Assembly (NCBI GenBank): GCA_045601465.1
Contig: JAZRZU010000071.1
Span: 1-52,311 of the forward strand
Length of the DNA: 52,311 nucleotides
Reading direction: 5' to 3'
From: RGIG3009 sp045601465
Lineage (GTDB): Bacteria; Bacillota; Clostridia; Oscillospirales; Acutalibacteraceae
In this document: one piece after another, positions 1 to 7,426 of the stretch
How the letters are laid out: every line of letters begins with the position of its first letter
Numbering within the stretch: position 1 is the stretch's first letter
The notes under the pieces: generated by a model
The model's input: the letters and a program-made list of their open reading frames with translations, nothing else
Databases searched by the model: none
Told to the model about the DNA's origin: nothing
Translations under genes and position numbers: made by a program

Positions 1-481
1 TCGGCACAAGGAACGACAACCCCAGCAGCAACGCATACAAGACAATCAGCAAGCATGAGAGGGGGATTTTGAATTTCACACGAACAATGGCAAGCGCCAA
101 AAACACGCCCACACCAACAGCCACCGTTAAAATGAGCGTCAGATTCGGCACCGACGGTACCTGCTGGGCCAGCACCTGCAAATCGGGCTCCGAAACGGTG
201 ATCATCACACCCATTACAAATCCGATCAACAACACCAATATCAATCGTTTGCTTTTGGTCAGTTGAACACCGATGCCCTCACCGATGGGGGTCATAAACA
301 TTTCAGCGCCCAGTTGGAACAAGCCCATACCAAAAATCAACATTGCCGCACCGGTCAGGAACATAACCAACATTCCCAATTCCAACGGCACAAGCAACAC
401 ACCGATAAGCAACATAATGCCGGTGATGGGCAACACCGCATAAACGGACTCTAATAATTTTTCTCGTAATTTGGGGTTCAT
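1..481 (-). CDS. DUF1538 family membrane protein (partial, C-terminus outside window)
   Basis: The minus strand is open from an ATG at 481 to the window edge, giving the first 160 residues. The translation starts MNPKLREKLLESVY and has at least four hydrophobic segments. Motifs such as GMGLFQLGAEMF, TPIGEGIG and SEPDLQVLAQQVP match my memory of the DUF1538 integral membrane family, whose substrate is unknown. An AAAGGTGG ribosome binding site precedes the ATG. The gene is divergent from alr. The family call is by pattern recognition, so it is probable rather than certain; the function is unknown. Confidence 0.75.
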   Translation of the reverse strand, partial: MNPKLREKLLESVYAVLPITGIMLLIGVLLVPLELGMLVMFLTGAAMLIFGMGLFQLGAEMFMTPIGEGIGVQLTKSKRLILVLLIGFVMGVMITVSEPDLQVLAQQVPSVPNLTLILTVAVGVGVFLALAIVRVKFKIPLSCLLIVLYALLLGLSFLVP

Positions 482-512
482 GCCCTCACCACCTTTCACA
501 TCAATCATCGGT

Positions 513-541
513 ATTGTACCAAACAAAACCACCTGCGTCAA
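513..541 (-). promoter_or_regulatory. Promoter of the DUF1538 gene
   Basis: On the minus strand a TTGACG -35 (536-541) and a TACAAT -10 (513-518) are separated by 17 bases, about 32 bases before the DUF1538 start codon. This is a good sigma-A-type match. Confidence 0.6.
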
Positions 542-583
542 CGGCTTTGCGTAACACTTATGCATAAAAATCACCGCCGCCTC

Positions 584-612
584 TTGATTATTACGATTAT
601 ATTCGTTATACT
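584..612 (+). promoter_or_regulatory. Promoter of alr
   Basis: A TTGATT -35 (584-589) and a TATACT -10 (607-612) are separated by 17 bases, about 40 bases before the alr start codon. It is back to back with the DUF1538 promoter. Confidence 0.6.
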
Positions 613-650
613 GGAACTGTATGTTTGAACGACAAAAGGAGGAGACTTGC

Positions 651-1820
651 ATGACGGATATCTTACGCCGCACTTGGGCGGAAATTGATTTAGATGCCAT
701 ACGGCAGAATTACAAAACCGTACGCCGGCAACTCTCGCCCGGTTGTCGTTGTATGGCAGTGGTGAAAGCCGAGGCATATGGTCACGGTGCCGTTCCGGTT
801 GCCACCACTCTTTCAGCTGCCGGCGTGGATTGGTTTGGCGTTTCCAACTTGGAAGAAGCTTTGCATCTGCGTAATCACGGGGTTACAAATCCCATTTTGA
901 TTTTTTCCTATACACCACCGTCAGAGGCAGCACAGCTTGCCAAATATCATATCACCCAGGCTGTCATCAGCCACGACTATGCCGAGCGTTTGGAAGCTGC
1001 GGCAGCCGCCGCAGGGGTGACCATCAATGTTCACATTAAATTGGACACCGGCATGTCCCGTGTCGGCTTTCTCTGTCAAGACAGCAAAATGGCTCCCTTG
1101 GATGCCATCGCAACAGCCTGTGCAATGCCTCACCTGAACGCCGAAGGGATCTTTACGCATTTTGCCACCGCTGACGATTCGGAATGTGATACCGTCACCC
1201 ATCGCCAGTTTTCGCTTTTCACCGATATGTTGGCGCAGTTGCAGGACCGTGGCATCACCTTTTCGATTCGCCATTGTTGCAACAGCGCAGCCGCTTTGCG
1301 GTTCCCCGAAATGCACCTGGATATGGTGCGTGCCGGCATCGTGTTATACGGAGCGGCGCCGTCTGCCGAGCTCAAAGACCGCACACCGCCCCATGCCGCC
1401 ATGTCGCTCAAAACGGTGGTGTCGCAGGTAAAGACGGTGCCAACCGGCACCTATATCAGTTACGGGCACACGTACCGTACCACCCGCACTACCGTTCTCG
1501 CTACACTGCCCATCGGCTATGCTGACGGATTGGTGCGTGCCGCTTACGGTTCGTTCAAAGTATCGGTCAACGGACAGTTAGCCCCGCTGGTCGGGAGGGT
1601 GTGTATGGACCAGTGCATGATCGACGTAACCGACATCCCGAACGTCGAGGAAGGTACAACCGTTACCATCTTCGGTGCCGACGGCGTATCGGTAGAAGAT
1701 TATGCCGCCGGTTGTGATACCATTCCGTATGAATCGCTGTGCTTGGTCAGCAAACGGGTGTCCCGTTTATTCTATGAACACGGTAAAATCGTGAAAACCT
1801 ACCACTCGTTGAGCCTATAA
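651..1820 (+). CDS. alr: Alanine racemase
   Basis: A 389-residue PLP-dependent fold-type III racemase that interconverts L- and D-alanine for peptidoglycan in the cytoplasm. The PLP lysine is Lys39 in VVKAEAYGHG. The second catalytic region, SYGHTYRTTRTT followed by PIGYADG, lies near residues 270-290, as expected for the catalytic tyrosine. The length is typical of the family. An upstream in-frame ATG at 621 is possible, but the ATG at 651 follows AAAGGAGG at ideal spacing and gives the normal N-terminus, so it was chosen. The AraC gene follows after 23 bases. Confidence 0.95.
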   Translation: MTDILRRTWAEIDLDAIRQNYKTVRRQLSPGCRCMAVVKAEAYGHGAVPVATTLSAAGVDWFGVSNLEEALHLRNHGVTNPILIFSYTPPSEAAQLAKYHITQAVISHDYAERLEAAAAAAGVTINVHIKLDTGMSRVGFLCQDSKMAPLDAIATACAMPHLNAEGIFTHFATADDSECDTVTHRQFSLFTDMLAQLQDRGITFSIRHCCNSAAALRFPEMHLDMVRAGIVLYGAAPSAELKDRTPPHAAMSLKTVVSQVKTVPTGTYISYGHTYRTTRTTVLATLPIGYADGLVRAAYGSFKVSVNGQLAPLVGRVCMDQCMIDVTDIPNVEEGTTVTIFGADGVSVEDYAAGCDTIPYESLCLVSKRVSRLFYEHGKIVKTYHSLSL

Positions 1821-1843
1821 ATTCCGAAAAAGGAGGTATTCCC

Positions 1844-2728
1844 GTGCCGGACTATATCCCAACTGTCATGCGCCGTGACATCGTGGTTGATTCGATCGTG
1901 ACGGTCCACTACTTTGAACATGCGAAAAACTATGTTTATGAAGGCGAAAAACACGATTTTTGGGAGCTGGTCTATGTCGACAAAGGCCGCTTAGAGGTCG
2001 TGGCAGATGACCAGGGTTATGAACTGCAACAAGGACAGGTCATTTTTCACAAGCCGAACGAGTTTCATAACCTGTATGCCGACGGTACGGTTGCGCCCAA
2101 CGTTGTCATTCTCTCATTTGTGAGCCATTCTCCCGCCATGGCGGAGTTTGAAAACAAGATCACACCCATCACGGCTCGGCAACGGGAATTGCTTGCCCGC
2201 ATCATTGAAGAAGGCCGTCGTGCATTCAGCGGCCCGCTGGGCGACCCCTACACCGTCCAAATGGTACGTGATCCCGAAGCCCCGTTCGGAAGCGAGCAAC
2301 TGATTGTTTTGTATCTGGAAACGCTGTTGATCGACATGATTCGCAACGAAACGCCCGCAGACGAGCGTCCCAAACCGTCCTCGTCCATTAAAACACGGTC
2401 GAATAACGACTTGGTCAACCGTATCATCCATCACATGGAAACACATTTGAGTGACAATCTTTCCTTCTCGTCGATCTGTCATTTTTCGGCGCAGAGTGCC
2501 ACCAACCTCAAAATGATCTTCAAATCGGTGACAGGACAAGGTGTCATGGAATACTACCGCCATTTAAAGATCGAACAAGCAAAAATCTTGCTGCGTGAAA
2601 GCAACGGAAATATTACCCAGATCGCCGATGCGCTCGGCTATACGTCGGTACAATATTTTTCCCGCCACTTCAAGCAAGCGACCGGTATGACCCCACGGGA
2701 ATATACCCTGTCGATTCATGCAAATTGA
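1844..2728 (+). CDS. AraC-family transcriptional regulator with N-terminal cupin
   Basis: A 294-residue regulator. Residues of about 15-100 look like the AraC-type cupin ligand-binding fold, with histidine-rich EKHDFWELVYV and FHKPNEFHNL. The last 100 residues are a double helix-turn-helix of the AraC/XylS type, ending GYTSVQYFSRHFKQ and TGMTPREY. Translation starts at GTG 1844 after AAAGGAGG. The gene follows alr closely and is likely co-transcribed. A hairpin terminator starts 11 bases after the stop. Its ligand and targets cannot be told; the neighbouring ldh is only a possible target. Confidence 0.9.
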   Translation: MPDYIPTVMRRDIVVDSIVTVHYFEHAKNYVYEGEKHDFWELVYVDKGRLEVVADDQGYELQQGQVIFHKPNEFHNLYADGTVAPNVVILSFVSHSPAMAEFENKITPITARQRELLARIIEEGRRAFSGPLGDPYTVQMVRDPEAPFGSEQLIVLYLETLLIDMIRNETPADERPKPSSSIKTRSNNDLVNRIIHHMETHLSDNLSFSSICHFSAQSATNLKMIFKSVTGQGVMEYYRHLKIEQAKILLRESNGNITQIADALGYTSVQYFSRHFKQATGMTPREYTLSIHAN

Positions 2729-2738
2729 GTAATTACTA

Positions 2739-2775
2739 TCCCTCCTACACATACTGGTGTGGGAGGGATTTTTTT
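2739..2775 (+). terminator. Terminator hairpin overlapping the ldh ribosome binding site and start
   Basis: A 12-bp stem (2739-2750 with 2757-2768, one G-T pair) has a 6-base loop and is followed by seven T's (2769-2775). It ends the araC transcript. Its 3' arm contains the GGGAGGG that serves as the ldh Shine-Dalgarno, and the T-run reaches into the TTG start codon of ldh. Confidence 0.8.
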
Positions 2776-3727
2776 GTATCGAGATAACCGTAAAATTGTA
2801 TTGGTCGGCACGGGTATGGTGGGCATGAGTTATGCGTATGCGCTGCTCAACCAAGGCGTGTGCGACGAACTGGTACTCATTGATAAAAATCGAGAACGGG
2901 CAGAAGGCGAAGCCATGGACCTAAACCACGGGCTGGCATTTGCGCCTACCCCCATGAAAATCTATGCCGGCAACTACGACGCCTGCCAAAATGCGGATAT
3001 TGTGGTCATCTGCGCCGGTGTTGCGCAACAGCCGGGAGAATCCCGGCTGGATCTGTTGCAGCGAAATGCCGACGTATTTGAATCCATTATCGGTCGGGTG
3101 GTGCATACCGGCTTCAACGGCATCTTTTTAGTCGCTACCAACCCGGTGGATATCATGACCCGCATCACCTGCACCCTGTCGGGATTTAACCCTCGCCGTG
3201 TGGTGGGAAGCGGCACCGTGTTGGACACCGCTAGGCTACGCTATCTGCTGGGTGATCTGCTGGTGGTCGATCCCCGTAACGTGCATGCCTACGTCATCGG
3301 TGAACACGGCGACAGCGAATTTGTCCCCTGGTCATGCGCTACGATTGCCACCCGCCCCTTATCCGACATCTGCGCTGAACCGCCGCACGGGTATTGCTCC
3401 TGGGATCAGCTGCACACGGTCGAGCATGAGGTACGCAGCGCCGCCCAAAAAATCATCAGCGCCAAAAATGCCACCTATTATGGCATCGGCATGTCGTTGG
3501 CCCGCATCACCAAAGCCATCCTGGGGGACGAAAACAGCGTGCTGACCGTTTCCACCAAACTGCTCGGTGAATACGGCGAGCAGGACGTGTTTGTCGGTGT
3601 ACCCTGTATCGTATGCCGAAACGGCGTGCGTCGTATCCATCAAATGGATCTGAATGAAGACGAGCAAGCGCTATTCCCCCCTTCTTGCAATACGCTTCGC
3701 CCTTCGTACGATGAACTGACGTTATAA
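2774..3727 (+). CDS. ldh: L-lactate dehydrogenase
   Basis: A 317-residue NAD-dependent L-lactate dehydrogenase reducing pyruvate to lactate and regenerating NAD+ in fermentation. It shows the Rossmann GTGMVGMS near the N-terminus, VVICAGVAQQPGESR in the cofactor region, the ATNPVDIMT segment, and the catalytic-histidine motif VIGEHGDSE. An in-frame GTG at 2759 lies inside the upstream terminator stem and has no ribosome binding site. TTG 2774, eight bases after GGAGG, gives the expected short N-terminal lead and was chosen. The start is thus embedded in a terminator-like hairpin, which may limit translation of read-through transcripts. Confidence 0.93.
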   Translation: MYRDNRKIVLVGTGMVGMSYAYALLNQGVCDELVLIDKNRERAEGEAMDLNHGLAFAPTPMKIYAGNYDACQNADIVVICAGVAQQPGESRLDLLQRNADVFESIIGRVVHTGFNGIFLVATNPVDIMTRITCTLSGFNPRRVVGSGTVLDTARLRYLLGDLLVVDPRNVHAYVIGEHGDSEFVPWSCATIATRPLSDICAEPPHGYCSWDQLHTVEHEVRSAAQKIISAKNATYYGIGMSLARITKAILGDENSVLTVSTKLLGEYGEQDVFVGVPCIVCRNGVRRIHQMDLNEDEQALFPPSCNTLRPSYDELTL

Positions 3728-3733
3728 AGTAAA

Positions 3734-3766
3734 AGTCCCCGACGGTATAAAATACCGTCGGGGACT
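3734..3766. terminator. Bidirectional hairpin between ldh and the HMA-like gene
   Basis: A perfect 14-bp inverted repeat (3734-3747 with 3753-3766) with a 5-base loop lies between two convergent genes. A T-rich tail (TTTTACTTTA) follows on the minus strand, so it best serves the minus-strand gene; ldh probably uses it too. Confidence 0.75.
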
Positions 3767-3770
3767 GCGG

Positions 3771-3989
3771 TTATATAACCGAAAAACCCGCCTGTTCAAG
3801 CGCTTTCGTCATGGCGGAAACGGTGGTTTTTTCCGGATAAAACGACACCGCCGCTATCGCATTGCGTCGATTCACCGACACCGTCCGTACACCGTCTACA
3901 CGCTTTAATGCCTGTGCCGCCGCACGTTGTGTCGCCAGATCCTGTACACCTGACAGCTGCATGGTAATGGATTCCGCTTTCGAAAACAT
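3771..3989 (-). CDS. HMA-like small protein lacking the metal-binding CxxC
   Basis: A 72-residue protein with the beta-alpha-beta-beta-alpha-beta pattern of heavy-metal-associated domains: SITMQLSGVQ, then a helix, VDGVRTVSVN, AIAAVSFYP, a helix, and EQAGFSVI. The usual MxCxxC metal loop is replaced by SGVQDLATQ, so there is no cysteine to bind copper. It is therefore a degenerate HMA/CopZ-like fold with no obvious metal function. It follows the membrane protein gene by 10 bases, probably in the same cysE-cysS transcript. The family assignment rests on pattern and length only. Confidence 0.6.
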   Translation of the reverse strand: MFSKAESITMQLSGVQDLATQRAAAQALKRVDGVRTVSVNRRNAIAAVSFYPEKTTVSAMTKALEQAGFSVI

Positions 3990-3999
3990 ATCCTATCCC

Positions 4000-4530
4000 C
4001 TAGTACTCGGTTTCGGTATAGGCCGCCTCATCATACGCAACAAGACGGGTACCGGTTCCGGTAATGATCAGGCACACCATAGCAACCGCTAACATTACAC
4101 AAAGCAATCCCGCTACCATCCGTTTCCCGGCGCTTGCCCGACGCAACTGCGTTGCTACGACGACACACCGTACAAAACAGGCGATCGCCGCCCCGTCGAG
4201 TACCAGCATTTGGGCATTCGCTGCGGCATATCCGGCGGCATCAAACGCACCGGACAAACCACCGAATGACAAAAACAATACCAGAAACGCTGTCAGCAGC
4301 GCACTACCCAGCACCGATAAAAACCAAGCATCCGCCAAAACTGCTTTGCGCAGCGAAAGTCCCACGCCGAGCAACCCTGCGCCGGCAAATAGTACGATCC
4401 GCTGTGCCTGGAAATAGGATACATCAATCGTGTCAATTTTATTCATTCCACGATAATACACGGCAATAAAAATCAAAAACAAAACGGTCAGCGCCGCATA
4501 TCCCCATACCTGTATAAACCGTTTTCTCAT
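4000..4530 (-). CDS. Unknown membrane protein
   Basis: A 176-residue protein with about four hydrophobic segments: WGYAALTVLFLIFIAVYY, the segment around LFAGAGLLGVGL, SALLTAFLVLFLSFG, and LLCVMLAVAMVCLIITG. No family was recognised. Its ATG overlaps the cysS stop as ATGA, which implies translational coupling. An upstream GTG at 4542 is the alternative. It is downstream of cysE-cysS and upstream of the HMA-like gene, but shows no motif linking it to cysteine metabolism. Confidence 0.65.
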   Translation of the reverse strand: MRKRFIQVWGYAALTVLFLIFIAVYYRGMNKIDTIDVSYFQAQRIVLFAGAGLLGVGLSLRKAVLADAWFLSVLGSALLTAFLVLFLSFGGLSGAFDAAGYAAANAQMLVLDGAAIACFVRCVVVATQLRRASAGKRMVAGLLCVMLAVAMVCLIITGTGTRLVAYDEAAYTETEY

Positions 4531-5921
4531 ACACGATGCCACTTCATGCCTTGCGGCGTATCTTCCACCACAATGCCCATCGCCTTCAACTCGTCACGAA
4601 TACGATCGGATTCCGCCCAGTTTTTCTCGGCACGTGCCACCCGCCGTTTTTCCACCAACGCCTCGATTTCAGCCGTATCGCCATCCTCTTGACGAGCATA
4701 CAAAAGTCCCAGCACGTCGGTCAACTCTCGAAACAAGGACAACGCTACCTCACAAGAACCCTTGGTCGGCTGACCGCCGGCAATCATCAGGTTGCAGTCT
4801 TTTACCAACTCAAACACCGCCGAAATGCCGTCGGCTGTATTCAGGTCATCGTCCATTGCTTCAATAAACTGTGCCCGACGCTTGTCGCAAAATGCCAAAA
4901 CGGTGGCATCCGCCTCGCCCTCGGGCGCATTTTGCAAAGCAAATTCTAAGCCGTTGCGGCAATTATACAACCGTTCCAACGCCGCCTTTGCCGACTCAAT
5001 GCTCTCATTATTGTAGTTGATCGGGCTGCGATAGGACGAAGAAATGAGGAAAAACCGAATGGGTTCATATCCGAATTTTTCCGCCACATCCCGCACGGTG
5101 AAGAAATTACCGAGTGATTTGGACATTTTTTTGTTGTCCACGTTGATATACCCGTTGTGCATCCAATACCGTGCAAACGGCGCATCATTGCAGCACTCAC
5201 TCTGCGCAACCTCATTTTCGTGGTGCGGGAAGATTAAATCCTGACCGCCGCAATGAATGTCGATGGACTCACCAAGATAGCGCCGAGCCATCGCCGAACA
5301 CTCGATATGCCAGCCGGGACGACCGTCACTCCACGGCGATTCCCAAAACGGCTCGCCGGGTTTTGCTGCTTTCCACAACGCAAAATCCAAAGCATCCTCT
5401 TTTTCCTCGCCGATACCGATGCGTGCGCCCGATTCCAGATCATCGATGGGCTGATGGGACAGCTTACCGTACGATGCATCTTTACGGGTACGGAAATACA
5501 CGTCCCCGTTTGCCGCTTTATAGGCATATCCCTTTTCTTCCAATTTACGGATAATATCCAAAATCTCATTCATGTTTTCGGTCGCACGAGGATGTACCGT
5601 CGCCTGGCGCACACCGAGTCCTTTGGCATCGGTCCAGAATTCCTCAATATACCGTTCGGCAATCACGTCATACGTTACGTTTTCCTCATTCGCACGACGA
5701 ATGATCTTGTCGTCAATGTCGGTGAAATTCTGCACAAATTTCACCGTGTACCCCCGCCATTCCAAATAACGGCGCAGCACGTCGAATACACACAACGGAC
5801 GAGCGTTACCGATATGAATATAGTTATACACCGTCGGACCGCACGCATAAATGCGCACTACGTTCGGCTCGATCGTCACGAGTTCTTGTTTCTCACGGGC
5901 CATGGTATTGTAAATTTTCAT
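4527..5921 (-). CDS. cysS: Cysteinyl-tRNA synthetase
   Basis: A 464-residue class I aminoacyl-tRNA synthetase that charges tRNA-Cys. It shows the HIGH signature as YIHIGNARP, preceded by the zinc-ligand cysteine in CGPTVYN. Other motifs are GWHIECSAMA and GGQDLIFPHHENE, with the latter carrying further zinc ligands, and the KMSKS motif as KKMSKSLGN. The length is typical. Its ATG overlaps the cysE stop codon (ATGA), so the two are translationally coupled and share the cysteine T-box leader. Confidence 0.96.
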   Translation of the reverse strand: MKIYNTMAREKQELVTIEPNVVRIYACGPTVYNYIHIGNARPLCVFDVLRRYLEWRGYTVKFVQNFTDIDDKIIRRANEENVTYDVIAERYIEEFWTDAKGLGVRQATVHPRATENMNEILDIIRKLEEKGYAYKAANGDVYFRTRKDASYGKLSHQPIDDLESGARIGIGEEKEDALDFALWKAAKPGEPFWESPWSDGRPGWHIECSAMARRYLGESIDIHCGGQDLIFPHHENEVAQSECCNDAPFARYWMHNGYINVDNKKMSKSLGNFFTVRDVAEKFGYEPIRFFLISSSYRSPINYNNESIESAKAALERLYNCRNGLEFALQNAPEGEADATVLAFCDKRRAQFIEAMDDDLNTADGISAVFELVKDCNLMIAGGQPTKGSCEVALSLFRELTDVLGLLYARQEDGDTAEIEALVEKRRVARAEKNWAESDRIRDELKAMGIVVEDTPQGMKWHRV

Positions 5922-6553
5922 CTGTCTGTTCCCTCCGTTTTGATTGCCGTTAACGCATCAATGCGTTGCTCTAACCGCTGAATTTCTTGTGCAACCGGGT
6001 CCGGAATATGGACCTGGTCAAGCGGCGCTACCTTTTCGCCTTTGCGCCGTACCACCCGTGCCGGCACACCCACCGCCGTGGATTCCGACGGAATATCCTG
6101 CAACACCACCGCACCGGCGGCAATACGTGCTCCGTCGCCGATTTCAATGGGACCCAGCACCTTGGCACCGGCGCCCACCATCACCTGATTACCGAGTGTG
6201 GGATGCCGTTTCCCTTTTTCCTTACCGGTACCGCCGAGCGTAACCCCTTGGTAGATGGTACAATCATCGCCGATGATGGTCGTCTCACCGATCACCACCC
6301 CCGTACCATGGTCGATAAACAACCGCCGCCCGATAGTAGCCGCCGGGTGGATCTCAATACCGGTACGCCACAAGGCGTGTTGCGAAATAAACCGAGCCAA
6401 AAACTTAAAGCCGTGATGATAACACCAATACGCACGCCGATGCGCTCGCACGGCTTTGAGCCCGTTATACAACAATAATATCTCCAACGTTGAACGAGCC
6501 GCCGGGTCTTTCTCCCGCACCACCGCAATATCCTCTTTCAGCCGACTAAACAT
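5918..6553 (-). CDS. cysE: Serine O-acetyltransferase
   Basis: A 211-residue left-handed beta-helix acetyltransferase that makes O-acetylserine, the precursor of cysteine. An N-terminal helical region is followed by hexapeptide repeats with IEIHPAATIGRR, FIDHGTGVVIGE and GVTLGGTGKEKGKRHP, the usual catalytic and substrate-binding stretch. It is the short Gram-positive form. The ATG at 6553 was chosen because AGGAGG (6560-6565) precedes it. The longer open frame runs through the T-box terminator and is not coding. Confidence 0.95.
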   Translation of the reverse strand: MFSRLKEDIAVVREKDPAARSTLEILLLYNGLKAVRAHRRAYWCYHHGFKFLARFISQHALWRTGIEIHPAATIGRRLFIDHGTGVVIGETTIIGDDCTIYQGVTLGGTGKEKGKRHPTLGNQVMVGAGAKVLGPIEIGDGARIAAGAVVLQDIPSESTAVGVPARVVRRKGEKVAPLDQVHIPDPVAQEIQRLEQRIDALTAIKTEGTDR

Positions 6554-6555
6554 AG

Positions 6556-6800
6556 CGTTCCTCCTAACAAAAAACACCCTCATCGCAATCACTGCGACGA
6601 AGGTGCTATGCACGGTTCCACTTCGTATTTCACTCAAAACCCGATAACGGCGGTTACCCGAGCAAGGATACTGACAACTGCGTTCCCCTTGCCGCTCGTG
6701 GGTGCATTTCGCCGCTTGTTCGCCTGAGAATGCTTCCAGCCGCCGACATTCTCTCTCTGTTACGAAACGATACGGGTACTTCTCCCACTCAACGCTTTAC
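6556..6800 (-). promoter_or_regulatory. T-box riboswitch, cysteine-specific, controlling cysE-cysS
   Basis: On the minus strand, a leader of about 240 bases has the T-box landmarks in order. They are AGAGAGAATGT (6747-6759), the stem I distal GGCTGGAAGC (6732-6741), a specifier region AATGCACC with TGC (Cys) at 6704-6706, the antiterminator T-box TGGAACCGTG (6611-6620), and a terminator. It ends just before the cysE ribosome binding site. Uncharged tRNA-Cys should stabilise the antiterminator, so expression rises on cysteine starvation. The specifier was assigned by eye. Confidence 0.88.
6569..6605 (-). terminator. T-box terminator hairpin
   Basis: On the minus strand CACCTTCGTCGCA pairs with TGCGATGAGGGTG around a GTGAT loop and is followed by six T's (6569-6574). 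It is the off state of the cysteine T-box. Confidence 0.82.
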
Positions 6801-6804
6801 TGTT

Positions 6805-6827
6805 ATTATAGCAGAAAATCCCAAAAA
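6805..6827 (-). promoter_or_regulatory. Promoter of the cysE-cysS T-box operon
   Basis: A perfect minus-strand TATAAT (6805-6810) sits just before the T-box leader. A weak -35 (TAGACT) lies about 16 bases upstream. Confidence 0.55.
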
Positions 6828-6835
6828 GTCTACCC

Positions 6836-7426
6836 TTATTTTTCACCGGCAAAATAATGGCGATTGCCCCACACGTATTCCACACCGGAAAGGGCAGTCA
6901 ACACCACCGATACCCAAATAAGCACCTGACCGACCACCAACGGTACCGTAAACACCGCCGACGGCAGATCAAGTCCCGCAAGTAGACCCGTCTGCCAAGA
7001 CGAGACCTCCAAGGCGAGCAACGTATAAATAATCGCAATGAACTGCGCCACCGTTTTGGTTTTTCCCCAAAGGTTAGCAGCAATCACCGTTCCGTCCTTT
7101 GCGGCAAGCAACCGTACGGAGGTGACCATGAATTCCCGTGTTAAAACGATCATCAGCGCCCACACGTCCATTTGACCGGTCACCAAAAACACCAAAAAAG
7201 CAGCGGTTGTGAGCATCTTGTCCGCTAAGGGGTCTAAGAATTTACCCAAATTGGTAATCAGTCCTCTTGAACGGGCAATTTTGCCGTCCATCATATCGGT
7301 CAGCGCCGCTGCGACAAACACAACAAGTGCCGCCGCATAGTGAAACGGAAACTCCCATACCGCCAACAATAAAAACAGCGGCGACAAAATAATGCGCAGA
7401 ATGGTCAATTTATTCGGTAAATTCAT
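6836..7426 (-). CDS. pgsA: CDP-diacylglycerol-glycerol-3-phosphate 3-phosphatidyltransferase
   Basis: A 196-residue membrane enzyme that makes phosphatidylglycerophosphate, the first step of phosphatidylglycerol synthesis. The CDP-alcohol phosphotransferase signature is complete: DMMDGKIARSRG followed by NLGKFLDPLADK, i.e. DGxxAR-x8-GxxxDxxxD. There are several hydrophobic helices. Its ATG overlaps the rimO stop (ATGA), so it is the last gene of the recA-recX-rimO-pgsA chain. Confidence 0.94.
   Translation of the reverse strand: MNLPNKLTILRIILSPLFLLLAVWEFPFHYAAALVVFVAAALTDMMDGKIARSRGLITNLGKFLDPLADKMLTTAAFLVFLVTGQMDVWALMIVLTREFMVTSVRLLAAKDGTVIAANLWGKTKTVAQFIAIIYTLLALEVSSWQTGLLAGLDLPSAVFTVPLVVGQVLIWVSVVLTALSGVEYVWGNRHYFAGEK

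Noticed and set aside
69..454. Two plus-strand open frames at the left edge
   Set aside because: They lie antisense to the DUF1538 membrane protein frame, have no ribosome binding sites and low-complexity composition.
2759..2761. GTG as ldh start
   Set aside because: It is inside the terminator stem with no ribosome binding site. TTG 2774 is correctly spaced from GGAGG.
5253..5981. A 242-codon plus-strand open frame
   Set aside because: It is antisense to cysS, which has full motifs; no ribosome binding site or recognisable domain.
6554..6637. N-terminal extension of cysE
   Set aside because: This stretch is the T-box terminator and antiterminator region; the true start has AGGAGG at 6560-6565.
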